59,025 bases of DNA from Phycisphaerae bacterium (GTDB lineage: Bacteria; Planctomycetota; Phycisphaerae; SM23-33), in NCBI GenBank assembly GCA_011050235.1, contig DRGC01000060.1, positions 1 through 59,025 of the forward strand, in the 5' to 3' direction. The position numbers were made by a program, and so were the translations under genes. The notes under the pieces were generated by a model, which worked only from the letters and a program-made list of their open reading frames with translations, did no database searches and was not told the origin of the DNA. Numbering within the stretch: the stretch's first letter is position 1; each line of letters begins with the position of its first letter. Below are positions 41,987 to 53,754 of this stretch, piece by piece.

Positions 41987-42264
41987 CAGTCATCCTCAAA
42001 CTCAGCGAGATCGGCCTCGACGTCTGGACCGTCAACAAACTGGCCGCTGCGAGCCTGGTCCAGTGCGCGGGCCATTGACTTACCCGCCTCTCCCCGATGA
42101 ACCCAAAGCTCTCGCTTGGGCATCGCCAAGGCCGGTTCCACAACCAGCGACCCATCGCTTCGATGAGTGACCAGCACCAGAGCGTATTTGTACTCCGGCC
42201 CCAGTGAAAGCCTGCCTTGCTTGTCGAGTTTCTCGGTCGTTGTTCCCACATCATCAATAGACAT
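41986..42264 (-). CDS. AbrB-like antitoxin
   Basis: Protein of 92 residues. The N-terminal half has the swapped-hairpin AbrB signature KLDKQGRLSLGPEYKYALVL, and DGSLVVEP; the C-terminus is acidic and disordered (VDGPDVEADLAEFEDD), typical of a toxin-binding tail. It precedes the toxin and overlaps it. The ATG at 42264 is chosen for GGAAGG 7 bases upstream; 42279 is in frame but less well placed. A near-consensus promoter with a palindrome inside it lies at 42292-42320. Confidence 0.85.
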   Translation of the reverse strand: MSIDDVGTTTEKLDKQGRLSLGPEYKYALVLVTHRSDGSLVVEPALAMPKRELWVHRGEAGKSMARALDQARSGQFVDGPDVEADLAEFEDD

Positions 42265-42291
42265 CGTTTTCCCTTCCATCTAGCCAAAAGC

Positions 42292-42320
42292 ATTATAAGA
42301 CTATCGTCATAATATGACAA
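42292..42320 (-). promoter_or_regulatory. Near-consensus sigma70 promoter of the toxin-antitoxin operon
   Basis: On the minus strand TTGTCA (42320-42315), 17-base spacer, TATAAT (42297-42292). Transcription would start about 20 bases before the antitoxin ATG. Confidence 0.8.
42306..42318. promoter_or_regulatory. Palindrome GTCATA-A-TATGAC inside the TA promoter
   Basis: Perfect 6-bp arms around one A, overlapping the -35 box and the spacer of the promoter. AbrB-type antitoxins repress their own operons through such sites, so this is the probable operator. Confidence 0.6.
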
Positions 42321-42417
42321 GAACCTTTTAAGCAAATATGCCCTTATGCTTCACACTTTGTCCCTCAGGCGAACGCCGTCCCCACCATTTCAGCTTTCAG
42401 CTTTAAGTTTTCAGCTT

Positions 42418-45498
<3,081 letters not shown>

Positions 45499-45641
45499 AG
45501 AAGCCCGCAGTATATCACGGCCCGGCGGCGGCGACAAGTTATTCCCCGATCAAACGCCGGCCGCTATAATCCCCACTCCCGGCCGCGCCGGCCCGGCCGC
45601 AACGGCCCGGCCGCAATGCCCAGACAACAAGGACCTACCCG

Positions 45642-46937
45642 ATGCCGAGCCGACCCGATTACGAGTTCTTCGATATCTCCCCTCGCGTGGTCCCCGCCGA
45701 CGCGACGACCCCCATCGAGATTCGCCCCCTCCAGCCGCAGTGTCGATGCGACAGCTACGAGATCGCCTATTGGCCCATGGACGGCTACGGCGGCAGCAGC
45801 ACGTGGCAGCCGCCGACGTTCCGGCCCGTCACGCCCACCGATGGCGTGATCAGTTTCGACCAGTTGTTCGAGGCCGAGCAGGAGCACGTCGTCGTGCTCC
45901 GCTGGAAAACCCCCGGCGGCGCCGAGCGCGACGCGGAGTTTCACGTCTACTCGCTGGCCGACGACCTGTTTGCCCGGCGGCCCTATAAGGGCGACGTCCA
46001 CCTGCATAGCTGCCACTCCGACGGCGTGAACCATCCGACGTTTATGCCCGCCCTGTGTCGGCGGATCGGGCTGGACTTCATGGCGCTGACCGATCACGGC
46101 ATGTACGGCCCGTCGCTGCAGGCCATCGCCGCCTACGACGGCGTCGACGTCGACATCCGCATGGTTCCCGGCGAGGAGGTCCACCTGCCCGGCGCCTCGA
46201 CGCACATCCTCAACATCGGTGGCTCGCGCAGCGTCAACCTCACCGGCCAGGGCGATCACGAACCGTTCATGGAGATGATCGAGGCGCGCGCCGACGCGCT
46301 GGGCCCCCTGCCCGACGGCGTCGACCCGATCCACTACGCCGTGTGCCTCTGGGCGTTCGATGAGATCCGCGAGGTCGGCGGGCTCGGCGTGTTCTGCCAT
46401 CCCTACTGGGTGACGGCCGGGCGATACCACCCGGGCATGCCGCTGACCGACCACCTCTTCGACACCCAGCCGTTCGACGCCTACGAGGTCATCGGCGGCT
46501 ACGGGGCCCAGCACGACAGCAACACGCTCCAGACCGCCCACTACCATCACATGGCCGCCCAAGGTAGGAAGATACCCATCATCGGCGTCACCGACGCCCA
46601 TCGCACCACGCCCGGTTCGCTGTTCGGCCGGACGTACACGATCGTCTTCGCCCCCACCGACGAGCCGGCCGACCTGATCGCAGCCATCAAGGACCTGTAC
46701 TCCGTCGCGATGGAGTCGATGCCCGACGACCGCCCCCGACCGGTGGGCCCGTTGCGGCTGGCCAAGGTCGCCCTGTTCCTCGAACGCGAGATCTTCCCCT
46801 TCCACGATGAACTCTGCGCCGAAGAAGGCCGAGTCATGCTCGCCCACGCCGCCGGCGACCCCGCCGCCGCCGAAGACCTCACCCGCATGTCGGGCCGAGT
46901 CAAAGCCCTCTACGACCGCTATTGGGCCAAGCCGTAA
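45642..46937 (+). CDS. PHP-domain phosphoesterase family protein
   Basis: Protein of 431 residues. Residues 1-110 are a beta-rich N-terminal domain. The PHP domain starts at about 112 with KGDVHLHSCHSDG, LDFMALTDHGMYG, MVPGEEVHLP, GVFCHPYWV, and IGVTDAHRT, which carry the His/Asp metal ligands. Family members hydrolyse phosphate esters or act in nucleic acid metabolism; the substrate is unknown. It is transcribed alone, divergent from uvrA. Confidence 0.88.
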   Translation: MPSRPDYEFFDISPRVVPADATTPIEIRPLQPQCRCDSYEIAYWPMDGYGGSSTWQPPTFRPVTPTDGVISFDQLFEAEQEHVVVLRWKTPGGAERDAEFHVYSLADDLFARRPYKGDVHLHSCHSDGVNHPTFMPALCRRIGLDFMALTDHGMYGPSLQAIAAYDGVDVDIRMVPGEEVHLPGASTHILNIGGSRSVNLTGQGDHEPFMEMIEARADALGPLPDGVDPIHYAVCLWAFDEIREVGGLGVFCHPYWVTAGRYHPGMPLTDHLFDTQPFDAYEVIGGYGAQHDSNTLQTAHYHHMAAQGRKIPIIGVTDAHRTTPGSLFGRTYTIVFAPTDEPADLIAAIKDLYSVAMESMPDDRPRPVGPLRLAKVALFLEREIFPFHDELCAEEGRVMLAHAAGDPAAAEDLTRMSGRVKALYDRYWAKP

Positions 46938-47162
46938 ACGGCAAATCCGAATCTCGAAACTCGAAATCGCAGATCCCTTCGGGACAAGCACGAAATACGA
47001 AGCACGAATGACCAAAACCGACGCGCCGAAGATAGGCGGCGATGTTTCTGTGGTTTCTTTCGTGCTTCGAATTTGTTTCGAATTTCGGGTTTAGGATTTC
47101 GAGCTTAGTCCGCACCCTTGCAGCCGGTAGCGGAATCATTCCCCACGTCCCCCTTGTGAGCG
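46938..47162. repeat. Intergenic repeat with TTCGAATTT-type words
   Basis: No gene. The region is made of interspersed words CGAATCTCGAAACTCGAAAT, ACGAAATACGAAGCACGAA, TTCGAATTTG and TTCGAATTTCGGG. Translated on the minus strand it reads like the KFETNSKHE/FVFRAC/DFEFRDSD pseudo-peptide common in planctomycete gaps. It separates two convergent genes and is a repeat, not a gene. Confidence 0.5.
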
Positions 47163-47525
47163 TCAGTCGGCCTTGTCGTGTTCGGCTGTTTCGCCGTTGG
47201 CGAGTTGGACGGTCGCCAGGGCGGTCGAGATATCCTTGGTGAAGTCGAATATTTTGTCCAACCCGGTGACCTGGAACACACCCCACACTTGCGTATTGAG
47301 GTCGCACAACACCATGCGGCGATTCGCCGCCGCCATTTGCTTGCGAAGGCGCAGGAGCTTGGCGACGTTCGAGCTGTTGATGAACCCCACCGACGCGAAG
47401 TTCAACACCACGTCAGAGGGCTCGCCCTCGAGCTGTTCCAGCAGCCCGTTGAGGTCTTCGCTGAACTGCGGATCGTCGATCAACTCGACAACAGTGATTT
47501 GATCGGACCATCGTTGGATCGCCAT
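47163..47525 (-). CDS. STAS-domain anti-sigma-factor antagonist
   Basis: Protein of 120 residues. STAS fold with FSEDLNGLLEQL, DVVLNFASVGFINSSNVAKL and MVLCDLNTQVWGVFQVTGL. Serines at 51-52 in GFINSSNVAK occupy the phosphorylated position of RsbV/SpoIIAA. The unphosphorylated form would bind an anti-sigma kinase and free a sigma factor. The FHA-SpoIIE phosphatase at 4487 is the kind of enzyme that dephosphorylates such a protein, but the two are far apart and a link is inference. Confidence 0.9.
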   Translation of the reverse strand: MAIQRWSDQITVVELIDDPQFSEDLNGLLEQLEGEPSDVVLNFASVGFINSSNVAKLLRLRKQMAAANRRMVLCDLNTQVWGVFQVTGLDKIFDFTKDISTALATVQLANGETAEHDKAD

Positions 47526-47611
47526 AGTTCCTTATCTCCAACGGCGTCATTCCGGCGGCCGTATGGCCTGACCATACAACGTCTGAGTGCATTCGTCAAT
47601 ACAACGACGCG

Positions 47612-48232
47612 TCACTGGTCCGCCCCTTCGCCGCCGACGACGGCCATAGGCTTGGCCGGCAAACCCACGCGCTGCGCGGCAGCGGCCAATCCCGTATCCA
47701 CCACAAGATGGACGAACAGGACAATCGCCGCTGTCGCCGCGAGCTGCCGGTCCGCCAGGGCCGCTTCCTTCGACCCCCACACCACCAGCGAGATGCCGAA
47801 TCCCATCATCACGATCATCACGAAAAGGAAGCCCGCCCACGACAGGATCCGCCGCCCATCGGCCTTGCCCGACAGCATCAGCATCCCGCCCATCCCCGCC
47901 AGAATCGACGCGATCGCAAAATAGCCCACCGCCGTGACCCGCACCATGTCGGAGACGCCGGCCATCCGGTCCTGCATGCCGAACCCCGTCGCCAGCCAGG
48001 TGACGATCCCGCCGAGATTGAGCGTCGCCCACACCAACGCGAACGTACCCACTCGCGAGACGCCCGGCGTGCGAACGACGGCCTCGGGGGGTGGGAAGTC
48101 GATGAACGGTTTGACCGCACCGGCCGGTTTGGGCGGACGCCGCCGCTCGAGAAAGCCCCGCAACACCGAGACAATCGCCATGGCCGCCAAACCGGCCAGG
48201 ACGATGAAGACAACGTAAGAAATCGCTTCCAT
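47612..48232 (-). CDS. Membrane protein with five or more helices
   Basis: Protein of 206 residues. Helices are visible at VVFIVLAGLAAMAIVSVL, VGTFALVWATLNLGGIVTWL, VTAVGYFAIASILAGMGGML, ILSWAGFLFVMIVMMGFGIS and AATAAIVLFVHLVVDTGLAA. The linker after helix one is Pro/Arg-rich. The ATG at 48232 is chosen for GGGAG 8 bases upstream. No family recognised. It is followed by the STAS gene in the same direction (86-base gap). Confidence 0.75.
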   Translation of the reverse strand: MEAISYVVFIVLAGLAAMAIVSVLRGFLERRRPPKPAGAVKPFIDFPPPEAVVRTPGVSRVGTFALVWATLNLGGIVTWLATGFGMQDRMAGVSDMVRVTAVGYFAIASILAGMGGMLMLSGKADGRRILSWAGFLFVMIVMMGFGISLVVWGSKEAALADRQLAATAAIVLFVHLVVDTGLAAAAQRVGLPAKPMAVVGGEGADQ

Positions 48233-48349
48233 GACGCTTACTCCCACGCGCCGAAGCCGTTCGGCGCTTATCGATCTGCTGGGACAACCTTAGTAGCGGG
48301 CGTTGGCGATGTCCAGTGATTCGCCGCCACGTTTCGCCGCGCGGCGGCA

Positions 48350-49315
48350 TTATCGCGTGCGGTAGACCAAACGCTCGTCGACGCCCAGCTGCGCCATCGC
48401 CGGCTGAATCGCCGCGTAGAACCGCCGCCCGTCTACATAATACCCAGCCGTCGGCTCGAGCTGCGGCACATGCCGAGCCCAAAAGCCGTTCAACGTCTCC
48501 ATGAACAATTCCCGCAGATACTTGCTCAGCATCGACGCCAGCGCCGCCGCGAACGCCTTGGCGTCCTGGCCGACCTCGAAGCTCACCCGTAGGCGGCACG
48601 GGCCGCGCGAGATCGCATAGCTGCTGCACGACTCCGTCTCGGCCAGCACCTTCAGATGACACCCTTCGAACACCCGCTGCAGACAGCGCCGATAGCGCTG
48701 CCGCCCGCCGAGCCGATCCACGTAGACGTCGACATTGTCGCCTCCCGGCCGCCCCCACGCCCACACCAGCAGACGGCTGGTCACGTCGAAGGCGGTGGTC
48801 GACTTGTTTCGCGTAGCCGCCACCAACTGGTTGTACTCGCCGACGAACACCGGCTCGGCCCGGACGCCCACGAGCTTCACCCCCGCCGTCGACATCGCAC
48901 GCTTGACCGCATTGCCGGCCAAGGCGACGTCCGTCGCGTCCACCGACCGCGGCAGGTCCAGGTCGGCGCCGGCGTACCAGGGATAGCGCCCGCGCTGTTC
49001 GCCGGCGCCGGGGGCCACCAGCGCCAGAAGCTCACTGAGACGCCTCGGGTGATGGCCGGCCGCGGCCAGCATCGCCAGCACGCCGCGCTCCAGATGGTGC
49101 AAGGACCGGCCGGCGCGCCCGGAATAGAGCTTCTTGCTGTCGTTGACGGCCACGGCGGTCTTGTCGCTGCGCTTTCGGGATACGGCCGGGGCCAACAGCT
49201 CCCATAACGACGTGTCCCGGGCATCGTCGGGGACGGAGATAGCCACGCCCGAGACGACCAGAGGCCCCAACACGGGCCCCAGCCCCGCCTCGTCAATGCC
49301 CACGACGACCGCCAT
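48350..49315 (-). CDS. RNase HII-like protein
   Basis: Protein of 321 residues. The N-terminus carries GIDEAGLGPVLGPLVVSGV with the catalytic Asp7-Glu8, then NDSKKLY, and DVYVDRLGGRQRY with a further Asp. The order and distance are those of ribonuclease HII/HIII; the long insert between (about 75-160, WELLAPAV, LLALVAPGAGEQ) is bigger than in RNase HII of typical length (about 200). It would cleave the RNA strand of RNA-DNA hybrids. The ATG at 49315 overlaps the preceding stop by one base (TGATG). An annotation as a divergent family member is advisable. Confidence 0.78.
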   Translation of the reverse strand: MAVVVGIDEAGLGPVLGPLVVSGVAISVPDDARDTSLWELLAPAVSRKRSDKTAVAVNDSKKLYSGRAGRSLHHLERGVLAMLAAAGHHPRRLSELLALVAPGAGEQRGRYPWYAGADLDLPRSVDATDVALAGNAVKRAMSTAGVKLVGVRAEPVFVGEYNQLVAATRNKSTTAFDVTSRLLVWAWGRPGGDNVDVYVDRLGGRQRYRRCLQRVFEGCHLKVLAETESCSSYAISRGPCRLRVSFEVGQDAKAFAAALASMLSKYLRELFMETLNGFWARHVPQLEPTAGYYVDGRRFYAAIQPAMAQLGVDERLVYRTR

Positions 49316-50907
49316 CAGCCGCCTCCCCCCAGGCGCGGACCCGTCCGTCGCGCGACGCCATCGGTCATCTGCAGGCGGATGTCCGTGAACGCCGCTCCGC
49401 CGCGGATCACGCCGATGGCGATCTGCCCGCGCCGCCCGGGCGGCTGATCTTTCGGCATCGACAGATCGTCCAGCGATCCGGCCCACTCGACCAACGACCG
49501 ATTGTCCATATTCACGTCGATGGTCACCTCGTCCCTGTCCCGCTCGACCACCACATCCAGCCGGACGCCCTTGCCGTTGGTCAGCCGCCGCCCGTGGACA
49601 AGCGTCGCGTTGCCCCGCTTCAGCCCCCGCCCGCCGATCTGCGTCAGGCCGCTGGCGCCGCTGGCGTCGATGACCAGCATCACGTGACGGTCGGCGACCG
49701 GCAGGACGATGACCAGCTCGCCCGTCCCGCTCCTGCGCATCACCTTGAGCCCCAGGTGATACGATCCGTCGATGACGATGGGAAAGTCCAGGCGAGATCG
49801 CTCCCCCTGCTGCGCGTCCAGGCTCGACCGTATGAGTCTCCACGATCCTTCGACGGCATCGATGCGCAGGTCCACGGCGCCGACGAGCGCGACGCTTCGG
49901 TCAGCCGATATCGTCAGCCCCGTCATCTCGGCCAGGGCGGCATTGACGCGACTCAATTGCTCAGCGGCCTGGCGACGAATTTCGCCCTCGCCCTCGCCGG
50001 CGATGACGCGGCGGAAATAGCCCGCCGCACGTCGCAGCATCGCCGCCTCGGCCGGCCCCTCGCTGCCGGCGGCCAACGACTGATACCACCGCCCGAGCTC
50101 CACAGCCGCCGCCGCGGCGACATCGCCGGGCCCCTTGGCGGCCAGGGGAACATAGGTCCGGAGCACCTCGTCGCTGGTCGCCGCCGCCGGCGCCGCCGCC
50201 GCCGCCGGGTCATCCAGGACGACCAGATACAGATGAATCAACCTGGCCCGCGCCTTGCGGTCGTTCGGGTCGGCCTTCAGACCGGCCTGAAGCTCGCGAA
50301 TCTCCTCGGCCGCCTCCTCGCGGACCTCCAGTTGCCGCCCCGCTTCGGCGACTCGGGGCTTCCACCGCTCGGCATATCGTTCCGTCAGCGCCGTTGCCTG
50401 GTTCACCGTCATCGATGCGTCAAACCACCGCTCCGCGGCCGCCTGGGCGTCGGCCAGGATCAGCATCGCCTCCAACAGCCTCCCGACGACCTGCTGACGG
50501 GCGGCCCCGCTGGTCCCGGGCAACTGCCGCTGCCACATCGCAACCACTTGTTTTCGCGCCCCCACGGCGCCGGCCGGCTGACCACCAGCCGCCAGGTCCA
50601 TCGCCTGGATCACCAGGTCCTCGGCGCCGTCGATCTCGACGACCAGATCGTGGATCGCCTGGCAGATCGCCCCCAACAGCTCCGGATCGTCCTGGGCCGA
50701 GCGCGCCACCTGCAGCATCTGCCGCGCAAGCGTCAAATTGTCCTGCTCGCCGCGCGTGGCGGTCGCCTCCGCGATCTCATGCCCGAACAGCGCCCCGACG
50801 AGGTCCGCCGCTTGCGGCCCGTCGGCGACGGCCGTCGAGGCCATCGCCAGCATCGCGACCCTCAGAGCCCACGAAAGAAGTTTGTGCTGTCGTCCCAGTG
50901 TGGCCAC
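49315..50907 (-). CDS. Secreted protein with C-terminal DUF1080/LamG-like domain
   Basis: Protein of 530 residues. Signal peptide 1-28 (MASTAVA). About 300 residues of helical, Ala-rich repeats (TPR-like spacing: LARQMLQVARSAQDDPELL, ARARLIHLYLVVLDD) are followed by a beta domain from about 340 (GLTISADRSVALVGAVDLRI, LDFPIVIDGSYHLGLKVMRR, RLDVVVERDRDEVTIDVNMD, GQIAIGVIRGGAAFTDIRLQ) matching the DUF1080/LamG-like carbohydrate-related domain widespread in planctomycetes. Start at 50907; divergent from manC. Translation coupled to the RNase HII-like gene. Confidence 0.75.
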   Translation of the reverse strand: MATLGRQHKLLSWALRVAMLAMASTAVADGPQAADLVGALFGHEIAEATATRGEQDNLTLARQMLQVARSAQDDPELLGAICQAIHDLVVEIDGAEDLVIQAMDLAAGGQPAGAVGARKQVVAMWQRQLPGTSGAARQQVVGRLLEAMLILADAQAAAERWFDASMTVNQATALTERYAERWKPRVAEAGRQLEVREEAAEEIRELQAGLKADPNDRKARARLIHLYLVVLDDPAAAAAPAAATSDEVLRTYVPLAAKGPGDVAAAAAVELGRWYQSLAAGSEGPAEAAMLRRAAGYFRRVIAGEGEGEIRRQAAEQLSRVNAALAEMTGLTISADRSVALVGAVDLRIDAVEGSWRLIRSSLDAQQGERSRLDFPIVIDGSYHLGLKVMRRSGTGELVIVLPVADRHVMLVIDASGASGLTQIGGRGLKRGNATLVHGRRLTNGKGVRLDVVVERDRDEVTIDVNMDNRSLVEWAGSLDDLSMPKDQPPGRRGQIAIGVIRGGAAFTDIRLQMTDGVARRTGPRLGGGG

Positions 50908-51134
50908 GTCGGCATCCTTACCGCACTCAACATCGCACCGGCTGCGCGCCGGCCATTCTAGGGCGGCCGGCCCAGCGGGAAAAGCCCCAACATCGCCCTC
51001 CCCCCTCCGCCGGGGGCGGGGGGCCGCCAGGGCCGGGGGAGCCGGAATATCGGAGCGAACGTTTTTTCGTATTGGCGCATGACAGCATCTGGCCTTTGTG
51101 ATATAGAGACGCGTTACTCAACAGGAGATTCCCC

Positions 51135-52208
51135 ATGCGTTATGCCGTGATCATGGCCGGCGGCGCCGGCCGACGCCTCTGGCCGCTTAGCCGTATGAAC
51201 CGCCCCAAGCAGTTGCTGCCCCTTCTGGAGGGTCGCTCGCTGTTGCAGATGGCCATCGAACGACTGGACGGGATGTTCGCCACTGAGAACATCCTCGTGA
51301 TCACCAACGCCGAGTACGCCGACATGGTCGCCGAGGCCGTTCCGAGCCTTCCGCCGGAGAACATTATCCCCGAGCCGGACATGCGCGACACGGCCAACGC
51401 CATCGCCCTGGGCGTCGAGCTGCTGGCCGCCCGCGATGAGAATGCCACGATGGCGTTGTTCACCGCCGACCACGTCATTCGCCCGCAGGAGACGTTCGTC
51501 GAGACCATCGGGCTGGCCTGCGAGGTCGCCGAGCAGAACCCCGACGCCCTGGTGACGTTCGGCATTCGTCCAACGTGGCCCCACACCGGTCTGGGGTACA
51601 TCCACTGCGGGGAGATCCTTCGGCCCGACGTGTTTCGCGTTCGCGGATTCAAGGAAAAGCCCGACCACCCGACCGCCCGGCGGTATATCGAGACGGGTGA
51701 GCACTTCTGGAACAGCGGCATGTTCGTCTGGACGCTGGGCGCCATCCGCAAGGCGCTCGAGCAGCACCTGCCGGATACGATGGCCAAGCTGGCGCCGATC
51801 CGCCAGGCGGCCGCCGACGGCAAGGACTACATCGCCGATCTGAAGCATATCTATCCCACGCTCCAGCCGATCAGCATCGATTATGCGGTGATGGAAAACG
51901 CCGACAACGTGATCATGGTCGAGTTGAAGTGCGACTGGCTGGACATCGGCCATTGGCCCGCGCTGTCGGATGTCTGCGAGCAGGACGCCGAGGGCAATGT
52001 GCTGATCGCCTCGGATACGGTCGTGATGGACTCCAGCCGCAACGTGATCGTCTGCGACGACGACCACCTGGTGGCTGTTGTGGGGATGGACGACTGCATT
52101 GTCATCCATTCCAAAGACGCCACGCTCGTATGCAACAAATCCGACTCGCAGCGACTCAAAGATCTCGTGGGGGAAATCGAATCTCGCTACGGCGCGAAGT
52201 TCTCCTAG
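51135..52208 (+). CDS. manC: Mannose-1-phosphate guanylyltransferase
   Basis: Protein of 357 residues. Nucleotidyltransferase signature at the start: MRYAVIMAGGAGRRLWPLSR with NRPKQLLPL; then FTADHVIRP, HTGLGYIHCG, GFKEKPD and WNSGMFVWTLGAI, and SIDYAVMENADN; C-terminal HDDDL-like VCDDDHLVAVVGMDD. It makes GDP-mannose from GTP and mannose-1-phosphate. It has the single-domain length, without the isomerase domain of bifunctional ManC. CAGGAG precedes the ATG. With the mutase at 39506 it would supply sugar nucleotides for exopolysaccharide. Ten bases separate it from ruvX. Confidence 0.95.
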   Translation: MRYAVIMAGGAGRRLWPLSRMNRPKQLLPLLEGRSLLQMAIERLDGMFATENILVITNAEYADMVAEAVPSLPPENIIPEPDMRDTANAIALGVELLAARDENATMALFTADHVIRPQETFVETIGLACEVAEQNPDALVTFGIRPTWPHTGLGYIHCGEILRPDVFRVRGFKEKPDHPTARRYIETGEHFWNSGMFVWTLGAIRKALEQHLPDTMAKLAPIRQAAADGKDYIADLKHIYPTLQPISIDYAVMENADNVIMVELKCDWLDIGHWPALSDVCEQDAEGNVLIASDTVVMDSSRNVIVCDDDHLVAVVGMDDCIVIHSKDATLVCNKSDSQRLKDLVGEIESRYGAKFS

Positions 52209-52217
52209 GGCGACGAC

Positions 52218-52664
52218 ATGGGTAGATGGCTGGCGGTGGACTACGGCACGAAGCGCGTGGGACTGGCCGTCGGCAGCACCGGCGAGGGGGTCGCCGGCCC
52301 CGTCAAGAGCGTCTCGGCCGAGCCGCACGAGGCCCTGCTCGATCATATCCGCCAGGTAGCCGAGGAGTATGACGTCGAGGGGATCGTCGTCGGTTGGCCG
52401 CTTAACATGGACGACTCGCAAGGCCCCCAGGCCGACCTATCCCGCCGGTTCGCATCCCAGCTTGCGGCGGGCACGGGCATGGACGTGCGGCTGTGGGATG
52501 AGCGCTTGAGCAGTTTCGACGCCGATGCGACTCTCGCCGGGCAATTGACGCGCGCCAAACGCAAGCAGAGGCAGGACGCCATCGCAGCGGCGGTGTTCCT
52601 GCAGGATTTCCTGGCCTGTGGCGGCCCCGATGCAGCCCCGCGCCCCGACGATCTTCAGACGTGA
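52218..52664 (+). CDS. ruvX: RuvX/YqgF-type Holliday junction resolvase-like nuclease
   Basis: Protein of 148 residues. RNase H-like fold: MGRWLAVDYGTKRVGLAV with the first catalytic Asp, VEGIVVGWPLNMDDSQG, and DERLSSFDADATL. It processes rRNA 5' ends or branched DNA. Starts 10 bases after manC and is convergent with the FHA gene (31-base gap). Last residues (PDAAPRPDDLQT) are a poorly conserved tail. Confidence 0.93.
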   Translation: MGRWLAVDYGTKRVGLAVGSTGEGVAGPVKSVSAEPHEALLDHIRQVAEEYDVEGIVVGWPLNMDDSQGPQADLSRRFASQLAAGTGMDVRLWDERLSSFDADATLAGQLTRAKRKQRQDAIAAAVFLQDFLACGGPDAAPRPDDLQT

Positions 52665-52695
52665 CCCCGTCCGCCCCGACCGGGCGACGGCCTGC

Positions 52696-53463
52696 CTAGG
52701 CGCTGTCGTCGTCCGAGTCGTCCTCGGCCAACAATTCCAGGGCCGACAGCGGATCAGCGTCCTCGCCCGCCTGTCCCGCAGCGCCAGCGTCCTTGCCGGC
52801 CGACTCGTCCAGCCCGTCCAGCGAGATCGCCCCATCGTCATCCGCCGACAGGTCGTCCGCTGCAGCGGCCATAAGGTCGATGGCCGAATCCTCGCCGGCC
52901 GCCTGTCCCGCAGCGCCATCGTCCTTGCCGGCCGACTCGCCCAGCCCGTCCAGCGAGATCGCCCCATCGTCATCCGCCGACAGGTCGTCCGCTGCAACAG
53001 CCATGAGGTCGATGGCCGAATCCTCATCGGCCGCTTGTCCGGCAGCGCCATCGTCCTCGCTGACCACGGCCGCGGCGACATCCGCGTCGTCGGCCAGCGA
53101 ATCGGCGACGAGGGCGCCTTCGTCCGACGCCTGGTCGCCCATCGGTGCGAAGGCGGGAAACTCGGCCGGCTCGCCGTCGACCTGCAGCGTAAAGTTCATC
53201 GGCCCGATACTCAGCACGTCGCCGGCGGCCAGACGCACTTCGCTGATGCGGTCGCCGTTGACGAAGGTCCCGTTGGCCGATTCGAGGTCTTTGGCGCGAA
53301 TCTGCCCACCCTCGACCACCAGTTCGCAATGCTGCCGCGATACGCTCGCCGCCGGGACGCGGATCGTACAATGTTCGCCTCGCCCGAGGATAATGGAAGC
53401 ACTTCGCAACGGAATATCCACCCTTTTCCCAGCCCGCTTAAAAGCCACTAATACCGCATCCAT
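52696..53463 (-). CDS. FHA-domain protein with acidic 44-residue repeats
   Basis: Protein of 255 residues. FHA domain 1-100 with IILGRGEHCTIRVPAASV, SRQHCELVVEGG, and SANGTFVNGDRI. The rest is acidic and low complexity, with two nearly identical 44-residue units (start DDGAAGQAA, SAIDLMA, DDLSADDDGAISLDGL, ESAGK) and a partial third ending DPLSALELLAEDDS. FHA recognises phosphothreonine, so the partner is probably a substrate of a Hanks kinase such as the one at 6194. The ATG at 53463 follows GAGGAG at 9 bases. The DNA has a matching 132-bp repeat. Confidence 0.88.
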   Translation of the reverse strand: MDAVLVAFKRAGKRVDIPLRSASIILGRGEHCTIRVPAASVSRQHCELVVEGGQIRAKDLESANGTFVNGDRISEVRLAAGDVLSIGPMNFTLQVDGEPAEFPAFAPMGDQASDEGALVADSLADDADVAAAVVSEDDGAAGQAADEDSAIDLMAVAADDLSADDDGAISLDGLGESAGKDDGAAGQAAGEDSAIDLMAAAADDLSADDDGAISLDGLDESAGKDAGAAGQAGEDADPLSALELLAEDDSDDDSA

Positions 53464-53675
53464 CAAAGATGACTCCTCACTGTTTCGCGCCCCTAACGGG
53501 TCGTCACAGCCGCCGCGGCGCGAACACTAAAGTGTAGGCGACGTGACGCACCTGTTCAAGACAAAAGCTTCTCCCAGCCAGCCCGGCCGAACAGGTCCGC
53601 GCTGCCCGCCTAGCGCCACATGGGGCCGAACGAGGCCGACGAGGTCCCGATCTCCGATCATTTTTGGCCTCGCCA

Positions 53676-53704
53676 TTGGCATAACTCGCGCAGCGGCCTA
53701 CAAT
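53676..53704 (+). promoter_or_regulatory. Promoter of the TlpA-like gene
   Basis: TTGGCA (53676-53681), 17-base spacer, TACAAT (53699-53704). Predicted start near 53711, 44 bases before the chosen ATG at 53755; this excludes the earlier in-frame ATG at 53620. Confidence 0.65.
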
Positions 53705-53754
53705 ACGCCGAGCCTGCAGAAGGTAGGCCCATCGAGTTGGCGCCACGAGCGAAC

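Noticed and set aside
46900-47307. 135-codon frame at 46900-47307 on the minus strand
   Set aside because: It covers the TTCGAATTT repeat and parts of two real genes; the peptide pattern is that of a planctomycete intergenic repeat.
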